From positions 62,020-126,019 of the forward strand of contig NZ_JGZB01000001.1 of the NCBI RefSeq assembly GCF_000741255.1: 64,000 nt of DNA. The letters are read 5' to 3'. Positions 37,670 to 46,579 of this stretch are shown here, in pieces (within the stretch, counting starts at the first letter, position 1; every line of letters begins with the position of its first letter). The translations under genes and the position numbers were made by a program. Source of the DNA: Bifidobacterium magnum (GTDB lineage Bacteria; Actinomycetota; Actinomycetes; Actinomycetales; Bifidobacteriaceae). The notes under the pieces were generated by a model, which saw only the letters and a program-made list of their open reading frames with translations, searched no databases and was not told where the DNA came from.

Positions 37670-38809
37670 ATGGGGGAGGCCGTTTGTGCACAAGCCTTCA
37701 TGAAAGTGGAAGAAAGCGGGCCGTCGTACGACGATGGATGCATGAGACCGTATCCCCAAATAATAACGGCGCTGGAAGAGGCGCGGCATGATCGTCGGTG
37801 TGCGATTGCGAACAGTGCGAAGCTGCAGTCCGCGGTGCACAGGCGCGAGCAGACCGGCGAACTCGTGTGTCCTCTGCCGCATCTATTTTGCGAGACGCAG
37901 TCGTGGGCGCGACTCACGCCCAGTCAGCAAGTGCAATATATGGCTAAAGCGCTGTGCATACTCGATGCGGATCTCATATTTGCCGGTCCCACAGCGGCGC
38001 AACTGTATGGATGGGAAGTACCGTTTTCCGCACATCGGCGCGGACTGTTCACCGTATGTTCCTCGGCGCATCCCGCAAGCCGCGCCAGTATTGTGCAACT
38101 GAACAAAGGTGCGTGGAGAGTCATACCGATCGCATCGGACGGCGAACATATTGACGAGCGCAACGGATGCCACGTGACGCAAGCCGCACGCACACTTGTT
38201 GATTGTGCGCTATTGCTGCCTTTCGTACTGGCGCTTGTCGTGTGGGACTCGGCATTCCGGCTAACGCAAGTGAGCGCCACAGATGTGCTGCGTGCCGGCC
38301 AACGGCTGCGCGGCGCGCGTGAACGCATCGACCGGCTGCTTGAATATACGGATCCCAGGTCAGACAACGGCGGGGAGTCGTTCACACGGGCCGTCATGAT
38401 CGAACAAGGTTTCCAGATCCCCGAATTGCAAGTGTGGTATCCGGAAAACGGGAACAGTGGCGCGCACCGTCGTATCCGCGTGGATTTCCGTTGGAAAATC
38501 GTGGGTCGGGACGGCTCACAGCGTGTAGTGGTCGGCGAGTTGGACGGTCGGGAAAAATACGAGAATCCCGAGATGACGCATGGCCGGTCCGCGATTCATG
38601 TGGCGCACGACGAGTCGCAGCGCGAGCGCGAGCTGTATGACTGTCACGTGGACACGATTGTGCGATTCGATTTTTCCGAAGTAAAAGCGCGCCAGCCATT
38701 CATTACCAAGCTCATGAAAGCTGGAATTCCGCGGTTTTATAGAGGAGAGCGCAATAAAAGATGTGCGGAAACGGTAGTGTTTCCGCACATCGATAAGGTG
38801 AATGAGTGA
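37670..38809 (+). CDS. AbiEi-like / DUF559-type protein of actinobacterial kind
   Basis: 379 residues if ATG 37670 is used; ATG 37700, ATG 37745 and GTG 37655 are also in frame and no ribosome site decides. The N-terminal two thirds resemble the AbiEi antitoxin-like regulator fold (ADLIFAGPTAAQLYGWEVP..., VTQAARTLVDCALLLPFVLALVVWDSAFR), and the C-terminal part has the DUF559/Vsr-like nuclease-fold segment RRIRVDFRWKIV...VVVGELDGREKYENPEM. Such proteins are common single genes in Actinobacteria, often called hypothetical or type IV TA AbiEi-family; no toxin gene is adjacent. A GATGTGCGGAAAC inverted repeat overlaps its 3' end (38760-38792). Function not established. Confidence 0.7.
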   Translation: MGEAVCAQAFMKVEESGPSYDDGCMRPYPQIITALEEARHDRRCAIANSAKLQSAVHRREQTGELVCPLPHLFCETQSWARLTPSQQVQYMAKALCILDADLIFAGPTAAQLYGWEVPFSAHRRGLFTVCSSAHPASRASIVQLNKGAWRVIPIASDGEHIDERNGCHVTQAARTLVDCALLLPFVLALVVWDSAFRLTQVSATDVLRAGQRLRGARERIDRLLEYTDPRSDNGGESFTRAVMIEQGFQIPELQVWYPENGNSGAHRRIRVDFRWKIVGRDGSQRVVVGELDGREKYENPEMTHGRSAIHVAHDESQRERELYDCHVDTIVRFDFSEVKARQPFITKLMKAGIPRFYRGERNKRCAETVVFPHIDKVNE

Positions 38810-38818
38810 GGTGAATGA

Positions 38819-38884
38819 GGAGGCCGGCCACTTGCTGGTGTTACTTGCTTGACAGGGTAGTCAAGCGGCAATTGGCCGGCCCCG
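38819..38884. terminator. Nested inverted repeat between convergent genes
   Basis: Outer arms GGCCGGCCA (38822) and TGGCCGGCC (38873), inner arms GCTTGAC (38847) and GTCAAGC. It is placed between the stop codons of two convergent genes, so it probably terminates both transcripts. Confidence 0.6.
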
Positions 38885-38923
38885 TGAACCAAACAAGGAG
38901 TTGATTCATGAAGAGTTGATTCG

Positions 38924-41782
38924 CTAATAATTGAGTTCAGTAATTTTGAGTTCGTCTCCCTCCAATTCGAATGTTCCGATCAAGTAGAACGTGGACGAGG
39001 AGTCGTCGGGTTCCCACTCGCTCGAATATGAGTAACGGTATTCATACGTCACGTCCGCAACGCCCTTGGAAGCGCTGAAATATCCCGAGGAAAGATTGAA
39101 ATTCTCGACTTTCGGATACTGCGAAATCTTCCAGGAGAAGTTGCGGTAGTTCGACGACGACCATGTGTAGTACGAGAACGGGCAGCCCTGCGGCTCCGAG
39201 TCCGTGGACTTCGCGCACGTGTCCAGATAGTTGGCGATCTGCGTGTTGATCTCGTCTTCGAGATGCGAAGACGGTGTCACTTTCAGTACGGAAGCGCTCT
39301 CCTGTTCGGCCGTATAAATTGTCACGGGCGCGGCGCTGTAGTAGTCCGAATCGTCCGCGGTAATTTCATACGCGCCCGGATACACCTTGAACGTCCACGT
39401 ATCGTCCGACGAACGGAACGCGTTTTCCTGTGAAACGGGTACGCCGTTCACTTTGATCGACGAGACGATCGGCGGCACGCTTATGGTGATCTCGTGCGTC
39501 AACGGTTGTGTAATTTCCCAATTGTTGAAGACGCCGAATTTGCGGCCTTCATTGACGAGTGTCACGGAACCGTCGTGCGAGGAGCCGTTCAGCGAGTATG
39601 TGAACGACACCGTCTTGCTAGCGCCTGCGTTTTGTGTGCCCGTAATGTGCACATTCGAGATTCGAGCGGTTTCATGCGCGGCCTTCGAAGTGAGTAACGC
39701 ACTTTGGTCCTTCGTTAATTGCGGGGAGACGATGGACTGCGCCTGGTCATAATTGCCCGATTCCAGCGCCTGCAAATACTCTTGTGCCGCCGACTTGGGC
39801 GAGAATACGGTTGCGTTGAGTGTGCTGACCGTAATGAGAAGCGCGACAATCGCGGCGCCGATACTACATCCAATGATGATGTTGCGCTTTTGCTTGGCGG
39901 ACATCGGCTTGGTCGCGGCAGGCGCGGACTCGGCCGGGAATACGGGTGCGGTTGCGGGAGCCGCGGTCGGTTGAGTAATCGGTGCTGCGGATGCGGCGGT
40001 CTGGGAGTAGACGGCTGAAGCGGCAGCGGATGTGCCGGGCGCGGCTGGCGCAGCGGACGGCGAACCTGACACGGAAACGCCTGCAGCGGTACCCATAGTT
40101 GCGGCGGCAGCGGCCTTGCGCTGCGGGCCACCGCAAGCGATGCGGTGCGCCGTTACCGTTTCCGGAGTGGGACGAACCGTGGCACCCACAAAAATCTTCC
40201 ATAGCGATGTCATCGCGCGTACGGCCTGCTCACCGAATGTAAGCGCCACCGCTTCAGCGCCAAACATCCAGATCGCGGCGATCAGCGCATAAGTGGGGGA
40301 GAGCCCGATTGTCTGTCCGACCGCACGAACCGGAAGGAACAGGTACGTGGCCGCAAGCCATATGACGAGCATGGCTACGGGCGCCTTCCATGAATGTTGC
40401 CAACCCTTGTACGCGGGATCATACATGTTGCGGGCCGCCGTGCGCATGCCGATATACACGGTTGCGATTACGAAAATGATCAGGAACACCACCATGACGT
40501 TGCGCAATGTCGCCATACTCTCGTCCATGGCCGCAAGATTGTTCACCGTGGCGAATGAGAAGGATTGCCCCATGGCGCCCACGCTGCCAAAACTCACGAA
40601 CGCGATGAGATAGTACAACAATGCGGGCAGCAGTACGGGAAGCGTCAGCAACGCGGAAGCGCTTTCCGAATTGCCCAACACTGCCAGAATGAGCAGCACC
40701 ACCAGTAATGCCCCGAACCACAGCGTATAGATCCATGCGGCGTCCACCACAGTACGGACCCATCCGCGGGTGCGATGCGCCCAACGCCAGCAGGCCGCGA
40801 ACACATGGGGCGCGTCATAAGCGTATTGCGCCAACGCATAGCCGGCGCTCGCTCCAAGCGTGCCCAACAGGAAGGTCATGAAGAACGTGCCAAAGGTGGC
40901 GCTCGAAAGAGAAATCGACGCGGCGCTGGTGCCAAGCACATCGACCGAACCACTTGTGGAGAACAGCAACCCGAGCGCGAATACCACGGCGGCCGAGGCA
41001 AGTCCCACCAACGCCGAACAGGCCAAGCCCGTCCAGCGGTAGGCGATGGCCGTAGTGCGGGCCACACGGTATGCACCGAATGCCGCGCCTACCACCAACG
41101 CCACACCGATCAGCGAAACGGGTAGCGACACGGAGGCGCCCATGCTGGAAGTCAGCAGGCTGCTTGCCGAGAAATTTGCACTTCCGCCCATGCCCAGCGC
41201 CAGCAGATAGATGGCGAGCGTAAGGAAACTATTGCCGTTAAGCAGCGACTCGGCATACGGAATATCGCCCAGCATTTCCAGCTGCAGTGAGCTGGAAGCG
41301 GCCATCGTGAAGAACAGCGCCGTGATAAGGGCGAGCGCCACGGCAGCCCCGATGCCGATACCCAGCGAAACGCCGATTGATCGCGCGACCGCGGGCTGCT
41401 TGAGATTCGTGAACAGCTGCGGGGACTGTCCCGGCTGGCCCGGCATTCCCGCATCTGGCATGGCCGCAACGCTTGGAGGATCGGCGGGCGGCGGCGTGGC
41501 CGGCTTGGGCATCTGAGGGATGGGTTCAGTCGCCGGTTCCACTGCGGACGCGTCGCTCGAAGCGTCGCTTTCCGTGTTGGAAGTCGCGATGACCACAGTC
41601 TCCTGCAATACCGTTTCCTGTTCGGGAGCTTCGGGTTGTGGTACTGGCTGCTCCTGGACCGAAGGCTGCATTTGAGCGGTATCCTCCGCTTGCCCGGCCG
41701 GTGTCACTTGGACCGGCGTCCCGCACGATCCGCAGAATTTGGCGGTCTCACTGAGTGATGATCCGCAATGGGAACAATACAT
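38924..41782 (-). CDS. Zinc-ribbon multi-pass membrane protein with TcaA-like outer domain
   Basis: 952 residues from ATG 41782 (AGGAAGAGATC upstream). An N-terminal zinc ribbon (CSHCGSSLSETAKFCGSCG) is followed by a Pro/Gln/Glu-rich linker, then about eight to ten membrane helices (residues about 140-560), an Ala/Pro-rich cytosolic loop (about 575-660), another membrane helix (NIIIGCSIGAAIVALLITVSTL) and an outside C-terminal region (EYLQALESGNYDQAQSIVSPQL... to the end) like the TcaA family with NTF2-like ends. Role unknown; envelope stress or teichoic-acid sensing is a family-level guess. It is divergent from another zinc-ribbon membrane gene. Confidence 0.78.
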   Translation of the reverse strand: MYCSHCGSSLSETAKFCGSCGTPVQVTPAGQAEDTAQMQPSVQEQPVPQPEAPEQETVLQETVVIATSNTESDASSDASAVEPATEPIPQMPKPATPPPADPPSVAAMPDAGMPGQPGQSPQLFTNLKQPAVARSIGVSLGIGIGAAVALALITALFFTMAASSSLQLEMLGDIPYAESLLNGNSFLTLAIYLLALGMGGSANFSASSLLTSSMGASVSLPVSLIGVALVVGAAFGAYRVARTTAIAYRWTGLACSALVGLASAAVVFALGLLFSTSGSVDVLGTSAASISLSSATFGTFFMTFLLGTLGASAGYALAQYAYDAPHVFAACWRWAHRTRGWVRTVVDAAWIYTLWFGALLVVLLILAVLGNSESASALLTLPVLLPALLYYLIAFVSFGSVGAMGQSFSFATVNNLAAMDESMATLRNVMVVFLIIFVIATVYIGMRTAARNMYDPAYKGWQHSWKAPVAMLVIWLAATYLFLPVRAVGQTIGLSPTYALIAAIWMFGAEAVALTFGEQAVRAMTSLWKIFVGATVRPTPETVTAHRIACGGPQRKAAAAATMGTAAGVSVSGSPSAAPAAPGTSAAASAVYSQTAASAAPITQPTAAPATAPVFPAESAPAATKPMSAKQKRNIIIGCSIGAAIVALLITVSTLNATVFSPKSAAQEYLQALESGNYDQAQSIVSPQLTKDQSALLTSKAAHETARISNVHITGTQNAGASKTVSFTYSLNGSSHDGSVTLVNEGRKFGVFNNWEITQPLTHEITISVPPIVSSIKVNGVPVSQENAFRSSDDTWTFKVYPGAYEITADDSDYYSAAPVTIYTAEQESASVLKVTPSSHLEDEINTQIANYLDTCAKSTDSEPQGCPFSYYTWSSSNYRNFSWKISQYPKVENFNLSSGYFSASKGVADVTYEYRYSYSSEWEPDDSSSTFYLIGTFELEGDELKITELNY

Positions 41783-42051
41783 GATGATCTCTTCCTCTTC
41801 TCTGGCGCGGCGGCAGGCGTGGCACGAACCCCTTCGTCCGCAAATCCTCGCATGAGGAACAAGGCATGCCGGTGCCATGCGTATGGATGCATGGTAACGA
41901 TGGCGCTTGTGGAAAGGCAATAGTGCCGTCCACACTGGGAACATGCGTCCGCACATTGGACACCTGTCAGGGATTCCTCTCACTACGTGAGGATTTTCGC
42001 AAAGCGCGCGCGTTTTTCGCTAGCGTGGATGGTCACGAGAGGGGAGTGGCC

Positions 42052-43266
42052 ATGTTTTGTGAACATTGCGGTTCAAAATTTGAAGATGGTGGCAAGTTTT
42101 GTACATCGTGCGGTGCGCCGCGTCCGGTGGCGCAGCCGCCGGCCGATATGACGACGCCGATTCCTGTACCTAATACTGCGCAGCCGTCATTCGATACCGC
42201 GGCTCCTCCCGCGGCCGAGCCGCATATTACGGCCGATATTCCGCCCGTCTATGTTCCGCAGGATTTCGTGGTGCAAGATCCTCCTCAATCCGCTGAAGTG
42301 GCGCGGAAAAAGCCCGTATGGCTGTTCGTGACGCTGGCCGTGCTCGCGCTCGCATTGTGCGCGTTCGTGGGGTGGCGTATGTGGAGCGACAGCCACGCCG
42401 AATCCCAAGCTGTCGCCGAATTCTCCAAGGAGACCGTGGAGGTCGACGAGAAAACGGATGGCGGCGACTCTTCCGACAAGGCGCTGTCCGCGACTGAAAA
42501 AGACAAAGATACGAAAAAAGAGGAGCCGCAGCCGTGTACGGCCGTTCCGGAACTCATCACGAAACAGGTGCGCCGTGACGGATCGAATTTGGTGGCCACC
42601 GTGCAGTGGAACGCAAGTTCCTGCGAAAATGCGCCGTTGAAGTCGGACGGTGTGCAAATCGTGCTTACTGATAGTAGTAACGACACAATCGCCGCCGGAA
42701 TTTTCGATTTTTCCAAACGTGACGTGTCTTATAAGGACGGCAAGCTGACCACGGAACTCGCGTTCAAGCCGACCCAATATTGGCGTGCGGTAACCGAGCT
42801 GGAACCGTCCCGACTTGATACGAGCGTGAAATTCGATCAAGAGGGGTTCGGCCGTGCCGCAGATGTCAACGGCGCGTTCGGCGCTCGCGATATTGATCCG
42901 TCGGATGCGGAACGTTACGCGCATCTGGCACTCAATTGGCAGCTCGACCATGACAAGTCGACGGCGTCCGATTTCTACTCCATCTACACCACGCAGCTTT
43001 CGAGCAAACGCTACGACATGGATGTGGAGGGCAAGATCTGGAAATACGCGGATATTTACGAACATTTCTTGAGCTTGAAAAGCAAGCATCCGCAGGCGCT
43101 GATCGTATGGGGCAGCGATTATCCCACGTATACGAAGCACGGCCATGACGCGAGCTATTACGTGATTTTGTCGGGCGAATCGTTCGCGAGCGAGACGGAC
43201 GCGACGAACTGGTGCGGCGCGAACGGATACACGGCGAACGACTGTCTGGCCGTGGATCTCAAATAG
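42052..43266 (+). CDS. Zinc-ribbon single-pass membrane protein
   Basis: 404 residues from ATG 42052 (GAGAGGGGAGTGGCC upstream). The N-terminal zinc ribbon MFCEHCGSKFEDGGKFCTSCG is near-identical in design to that of the divergent gene. A Pro-rich linker (about 25-80) is followed by one membrane helix (KPVWLFVTLAVLALALCAFVGWRMW) and an outside domain of about 290 residues with two Cys pairs (PCTAVPEL, SSCENAP; NWCGANG, ANDCLAV). No enzymatic motif is seen. Shares a 269-bp divergent promoter region with its partner, which suggests joint control. Confidence 0.75.
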   Translation: MFCEHCGSKFEDGGKFCTSCGAPRPVAQPPADMTTPIPVPNTAQPSFDTAAPPAAEPHITADIPPVYVPQDFVVQDPPQSAEVARKKPVWLFVTLAVLALALCAFVGWRMWSDSHAESQAVAEFSKETVEVDEKTDGGDSSDKALSATEKDKDTKKEEPQPCTAVPELITKQVRRDGSNLVATVQWNASSCENAPLKSDGVQIVLTDSSNDTIAAGIFDFSKRDVSYKDGKLTTELAFKPTQYWRAVTELEPSRLDTSVKFDQEGFGRAADVNGAFGARDIDPSDAERYAHLALNWQLDHDKSTASDFYSIYTTQLSSKRYDMDVEGKIWKYADIYEHFLSLKSKHPQALIVWGSDYPTYTKHGHDASYYVILSGESFASETDATNWCGANGYTANDCLAVDLK

Positions 43267-43338
43267 CGCGACACGCCGTCTTTGCGTTTTTGGAGATTCT
43301 GAGTATATTTATCTCTTGGTCTTAACGACTACTAACTT

Positions 43339-43412
43339 GCCCCTTTAGCTCAGTTGGTTAGAGCAGCTGACTCTTAATCAGCGTGTCCAGGGTTCGAATC
43401 CCTGAGGGGGCA
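43339..43412 (+). tRNA. tRNA-Lys (CTT), first copy
   Basis: 74 nt, CCA not encoded. Acceptor GCCCCTT with AGGGGGC, anticodon loop CTCTTAA (anticodon CTT), T arm GGTTCGAATCC. Identical to the second copy 41 bp downstream. Confidence 0.97.
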
Positions 43413-43453
43413 CTTCTTCATGTAATGTATATTGCACGGAGATTACTGAGCTT

Positions 43454-43527
43454 GCCCCTTTAGCTCAGTTGGTTAGAGCAGCTGACTCTTAATCAGCGTG
43501 TCCAGGGTTCGAATCCCTGAGGGGGCA
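43454..43527 (+). tRNA. tRNA-Lys (CTT), second copy
   Basis: 74 nt, identical in sequence to the copy at 43339-43412. Followed at once by a terminator, so both are probably on one transcript. Confidence 0.97.
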
Positions 43528-43533
43528 CAAATG

Positions 43534-43560
43534 AAACCCAGTCTTCGGACTGGGTTTTTT
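43534..43560 (+). terminator. Terminator of the tRNA-Lys pair
   Basis: AAACCCAGTC-TTCG-GACTGGGTTT followed by a T-run; 10-bp stem with a stable TTCG loop. Confidence 0.9.
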
Positions 43561-43596
43561 GTATATTCAGCACACATCGTAGAAGGGCAGCAATCC

Positions 43597-45423
43597 ATGC
43601 TTTTGGACAGCATCAACTCGCCTGCGGATCTCAAGAAGATCCCCGAGAATGAACTCGGCGAACTCGCCAAGGAAATCCGCCAGGTACTCATTACGAAGCT
43701 GGCGGCCCATGGCGGCCACGTCGGCCCGAATCTGGGCACGGTGGAGCTTGAAATCGCCATGCACTACGTGTTCAACTCGCCCGTGGACCGTCTCGTCTTC
43801 GACGTAAGCCACCAGAGCTACGCGCACAAGATCATCACGGGCCGCCGCGAAGCGTTTACCGATCCGAGCAAGTACGACGAGGACTCGGGCTTCACGAACC
43901 CCGAGGAAAGCGAACACGACTGGTTCAACATCGGCCACACGTCCACGTCCATCTCGTTGGCCAGCGGCCTGGCCAAGGCACGCGATCTGGCAGGCGACCA
44001 CTACAACGTGGTCACCGTGATCGGCGACGGCTCGCTTTCCGGCGGCGAAGCGTTCGAAGGCTTCGACGTCGTGGGCGAAATGGGCACGAACTTCATCACG
44101 ATTGTCAACGACAACGGCATGTCGATCGCGGAAAACCACGGCGGCCTGTACAAGAACCTCAAGGCTCTGCGCGAGGGCAACGGCGTGGCCAGCACGAACT
44201 ACTTCACGGCCATGGGCTTCGACTACCGCTTCCTCAAGGACGGCAACAATGTCGAGGAACTCATCGCCGCCCTGCGCGAGCTTAAAGACATCGACCACCC
44301 CGTCGTGCTGCACATTTGCACCGAAAAGGGCCTGGGCTACGAACCGGCGGAAACGCACAAGGAAATCTGGCACTGGCACAATCCGTTCGACATCGCCACG
44401 GGCAAGACCGTGCACGCGGCCGCCGGCAAACTCGACGAAGTGCAGGCCGCCACGGCCGCCGCGAACAACGCGAGCGCCGCGGCCGACGAACTGGCTTCCT
44501 ATGAGAAGTTGAGCGCCCAGTGGCTTATGGACAAGATCGAGCATGATCCGCGCTTCGTGGTCATCACGTCGGGTACGCCGATGGTGGTCAACTTCACAAA
44601 GGAACGCCGCGACAAGGCCGGCAAGCAGTTCGTGGACGTCGGCATCGCCGAGGAGACGGCCGTCGCCATGGCTTCGGGGCTCGCGAAGAACGGCGCGATC
44701 CCCGTCTACGCGTTCTCGGGCACGTTCGTACAGCGCGCCTACGACCAGATCATGCAGGACCTGTGTATCAACGACAATCCGGCCGTGCTGCTCGACTTCT
44801 CCTCGAGCGTCTACGGCATGAACGACGTGACGCACCTGAGTCTGTGCGACATCGCGATGATGGGCAACATTCCGAACCTCGTCTACTTGGCGCCAACTTG
44901 CGCCGAGGAATACGTGGCCATGCTGGAATGGGCCACCACGCAGCGCGACCATCCCGTCGCGATCCGCGTGCCCGCCACGGGCATGGTGGTTACGGGTGTC
45001 AAGGACACCACGGACTACTCCAAGCTCAACACGTTCTCGATGACGCACCGCGGTTCGGGCGTGGCCATCGTCGGCATCGGCGACTTCTTCCCGTTTGCCG
45101 AAAGCCTTGCCAAGCGCCTGAACGAGGAGCTCGGCATTGACGCGACGCTGATCAACCCGAAGTTCATCACGGGACTCGACACGGCCATGCTCGCCGACCT
45201 CGAGCGCGACCACACGCTCGTCCTGACGCTTGAAGACGGTCAGCTGCAGGGCGGATTCGGCGAGAAAATCGCGTCCTTCTACGGTCCGACCGCGATGCGC
45301 GTGAAGAATTACGGCATCCAAAAGTCGTTCCCCGACCGTTACGTGCCGGCCCAGTTGCTCGCGCAAAACGGCGTGACGCTCGCCGACATGACGGACGATG
45401 TACGCAAGTTGATCGCCGAATAG
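43597..45423 (+). CDS. dxs: 1-deoxy-D-xylulose-5-phosphate synthase-type transketolase family enzyme
   Basis: 608 residues from ATG 43597 (AGAAGGGCAG upstream). DVSHQSYAHKIITGRR (substrate/ThDP His), GHTSTSISLASGLA, the ThDP-Mg motif GDGSLSGGEAFEGFD...NDNGMSI, and later DVGIAEETAVAMASGLA and the transketolase C-terminal domain with DGQLQGGFGEKI follow Dxs architecture. Dxs condenses pyruvate and glyceraldehyde-3-phosphate for isoprenoid or thiamine precursor synthesis. It is somewhat shorter and more divergent than classical Dxs and resembles the second Dxs-like group found in some Firmicutes and Bifidobacteria, so the precise reaction is less sure. Confidence 0.8.
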   Translation: MLLDSINSPADLKKIPENELGELAKEIRQVLITKLAAHGGHVGPNLGTVELEIAMHYVFNSPVDRLVFDVSHQSYAHKIITGRREAFTDPSKYDEDSGFTNPEESEHDWFNIGHTSTSISLASGLAKARDLAGDHYNVVTVIGDGSLSGGEAFEGFDVVGEMGTNFITIVNDNGMSIAENHGGLYKNLKALREGNGVASTNYFTAMGFDYRFLKDGNNVEELIAALRELKDIDHPVVLHICTEKGLGYEPAETHKEIWHWHNPFDIATGKTVHAAAGKLDEVQAATAAANNASAAADELASYEKLSAQWLMDKIEHDPRFVVITSGTPMVVNFTKERRDKAGKQFVDVGIAEETAVAMASGLAKNGAIPVYAFSGTFVQRAYDQIMQDLCINDNPAVLLDFSSSVYGMNDVTHLSLCDIAMMGNIPNLVYLAPTCAEEYVAMLEWATTQRDHPVAIRVPATGMVVTGVKDTTDYSKLNTFSMTHRGSGVAIVGIGDFFPFAESLAKRLNEELGIDATLINPKFITGLDTAMLADLERDHTLVLTLEDGQLQGGFGEKIASFYGPTAMRVKNYGIQKSFPDRYVPAQLLAQNGVTLADMTDDVRKLIAE

Positions 45424-45460
45424 TCGACGATTGAAAATATAAACAATATCAATGGGCATG

Positions 45461-45489
45461 ACGGCCGGATTCCGCGCGGAACCGGCCGT
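45461..45489. terminator. Hairpin after the Dxs-type gene
   Basis: ACGGCCGG (45461-45468) pairs with CCGGCCGT (45482-45489), enclosing an inner palindrome TTCCGCGCGGAA. No T-run, so termination strength is uncertain. From 45490 to 45651 nothing further is recognised apart from the expected promoter of the next gene. Confidence 0.55.
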
Positions 45490-45651
45490 TTGCCGTATTC
45501 GAGATGCCGTCCGTTCTTGACAGTGCCAAGTGCTACGTTAAATGTGTGCCGGTTCGTATATTTTGTATCGATTATTCGGCACGAGAGAGATTGTCTATAC
45601 AGCATTCCGCTCCATATCGCGAAATGTTCAAGAGAAGATAAGGCATTGTAA

Positions 45652-46386
45652 GTGGAGTACTCACTCTTTACCAAAGTGGCTGCGGAATTTGTAGGCACAG
45701 CCATTCTGATGATCTTCGGCAACGGCGCTGTGGCCAACGTCGAGCTGAAGAACACGAAGGGTCATAACGCGGGCTGGCTCAACATCGCCATGGGCTACGG
45801 TTTCGGCGTTATGTTCCCTGTGCTCATGTTCGGCGGCGTATCCGGCGCACAGATCAACCCGGCCATGACGATCGCCCAGGCCGTCAACGGCATGTTCCCG
45901 TGGAGCCAGGTCGCCCCGTACATCATCGCCCAGCTGCTCGGTGCCGCTGTCGGCCAGCTCGTGGTGTACGTATGCTACTACCCGCACTACAAGGAGACCG
46001 AGAACGCGGAATCCATCCTCGGTACCTTCTGCACCACCGACGCTTACGCAACGCGTCGCAACTACTTCATCAACGAGTTCTTCGGTACCCTCATCCTCGT
46101 GCTCGGCGCGCTGTGCTGCCTCGAGCTGCAGTGGGGCAAGTCGAACTACGCGTCCGCCTCGATCGTCGTCGGTTTCATCGTGTGGGGCCTCGTGTGCTCG
46201 CTCGGCGGTCCGACCGGCCCTGGCCTGAACCCGGCCCGCGATCTTATGCCGCGTTTGCTGCATCAGATCCTGCCGATCCCGCACAAGGGCTCCTCTCGCT
46301 GGAGCGAAGCGTGGATCCCGGTGTTCGCCCCGATCCTCGGTGCCATTGTCGGCGCTTGGATCTTCAAGATCACGTTCGCCATCTGA
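45652..46386 (+). CDS. MIP-family aquaglyceroporin
   Basis: 244 residues with six membrane helices and the two half-helix NPA motifs: GAQINPAMT and GLNPARD. The Asp after the second NPA motif is characteristic of glycerol facilitators rather than strict water channels. The start is GTG 45652 with GATAAGG about 8 bases upstream. It passes glycerol or other small neutral solutes through the cytoplasmic membrane. No glycerol kinase is adjacent. It is followed by a strong terminator. Confidence 0.93.
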   Translation: MEYSLFTKVAAEFVGTAILMIFGNGAVANVELKNTKGHNAGWLNIAMGYGFGVMFPVLMFGGVSGAQINPAMTIAQAVNGMFPWSQVAPYIIAQLLGAAVGQLVVYVCYYPHYKETENAESILGTFCTTDAYATRRNYFINEFFGTLILVLGALCCLELQWGKSNYASASIVVGFIVWGLVCSLGGPTGPGLNPARDLMPRLLHQILPIPHKGSSRWSEAWIPVFAPILGAIVGAWIFKITFAI

Positions 46387-46402
46387 TTGCGCTAGCGTAA
46401 AA

Positions 46403-46471
46403 AAGTTCCCCGCCCCCACAAGGAACCTTCTACCGTGTATACGGAACGTTCCTTGCGGGCGGGGAATTTTT
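46403..46471. terminator. Long terminator hairpin after the aquaglyceroporin gene
   Basis: TTCCCCGCCC (46406) pairs with GGGCGGGGAA (46457) and AAGGAAC (46420) with GTTCCTT (46448), with A-run and T-run flanks. Loop about 21 nt. It can act in both directions. Confidence 0.85.
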
Positions 46472-46579
46472 ATATGCGGCCGATTTATATGGCTTGGCAT
46501 AGCGAAGCATTGTATATGGCTTATATGGAGCAGCATTCATACGGCAAACAATTCGTGCGGCGAACGAGAGGAATGAACG

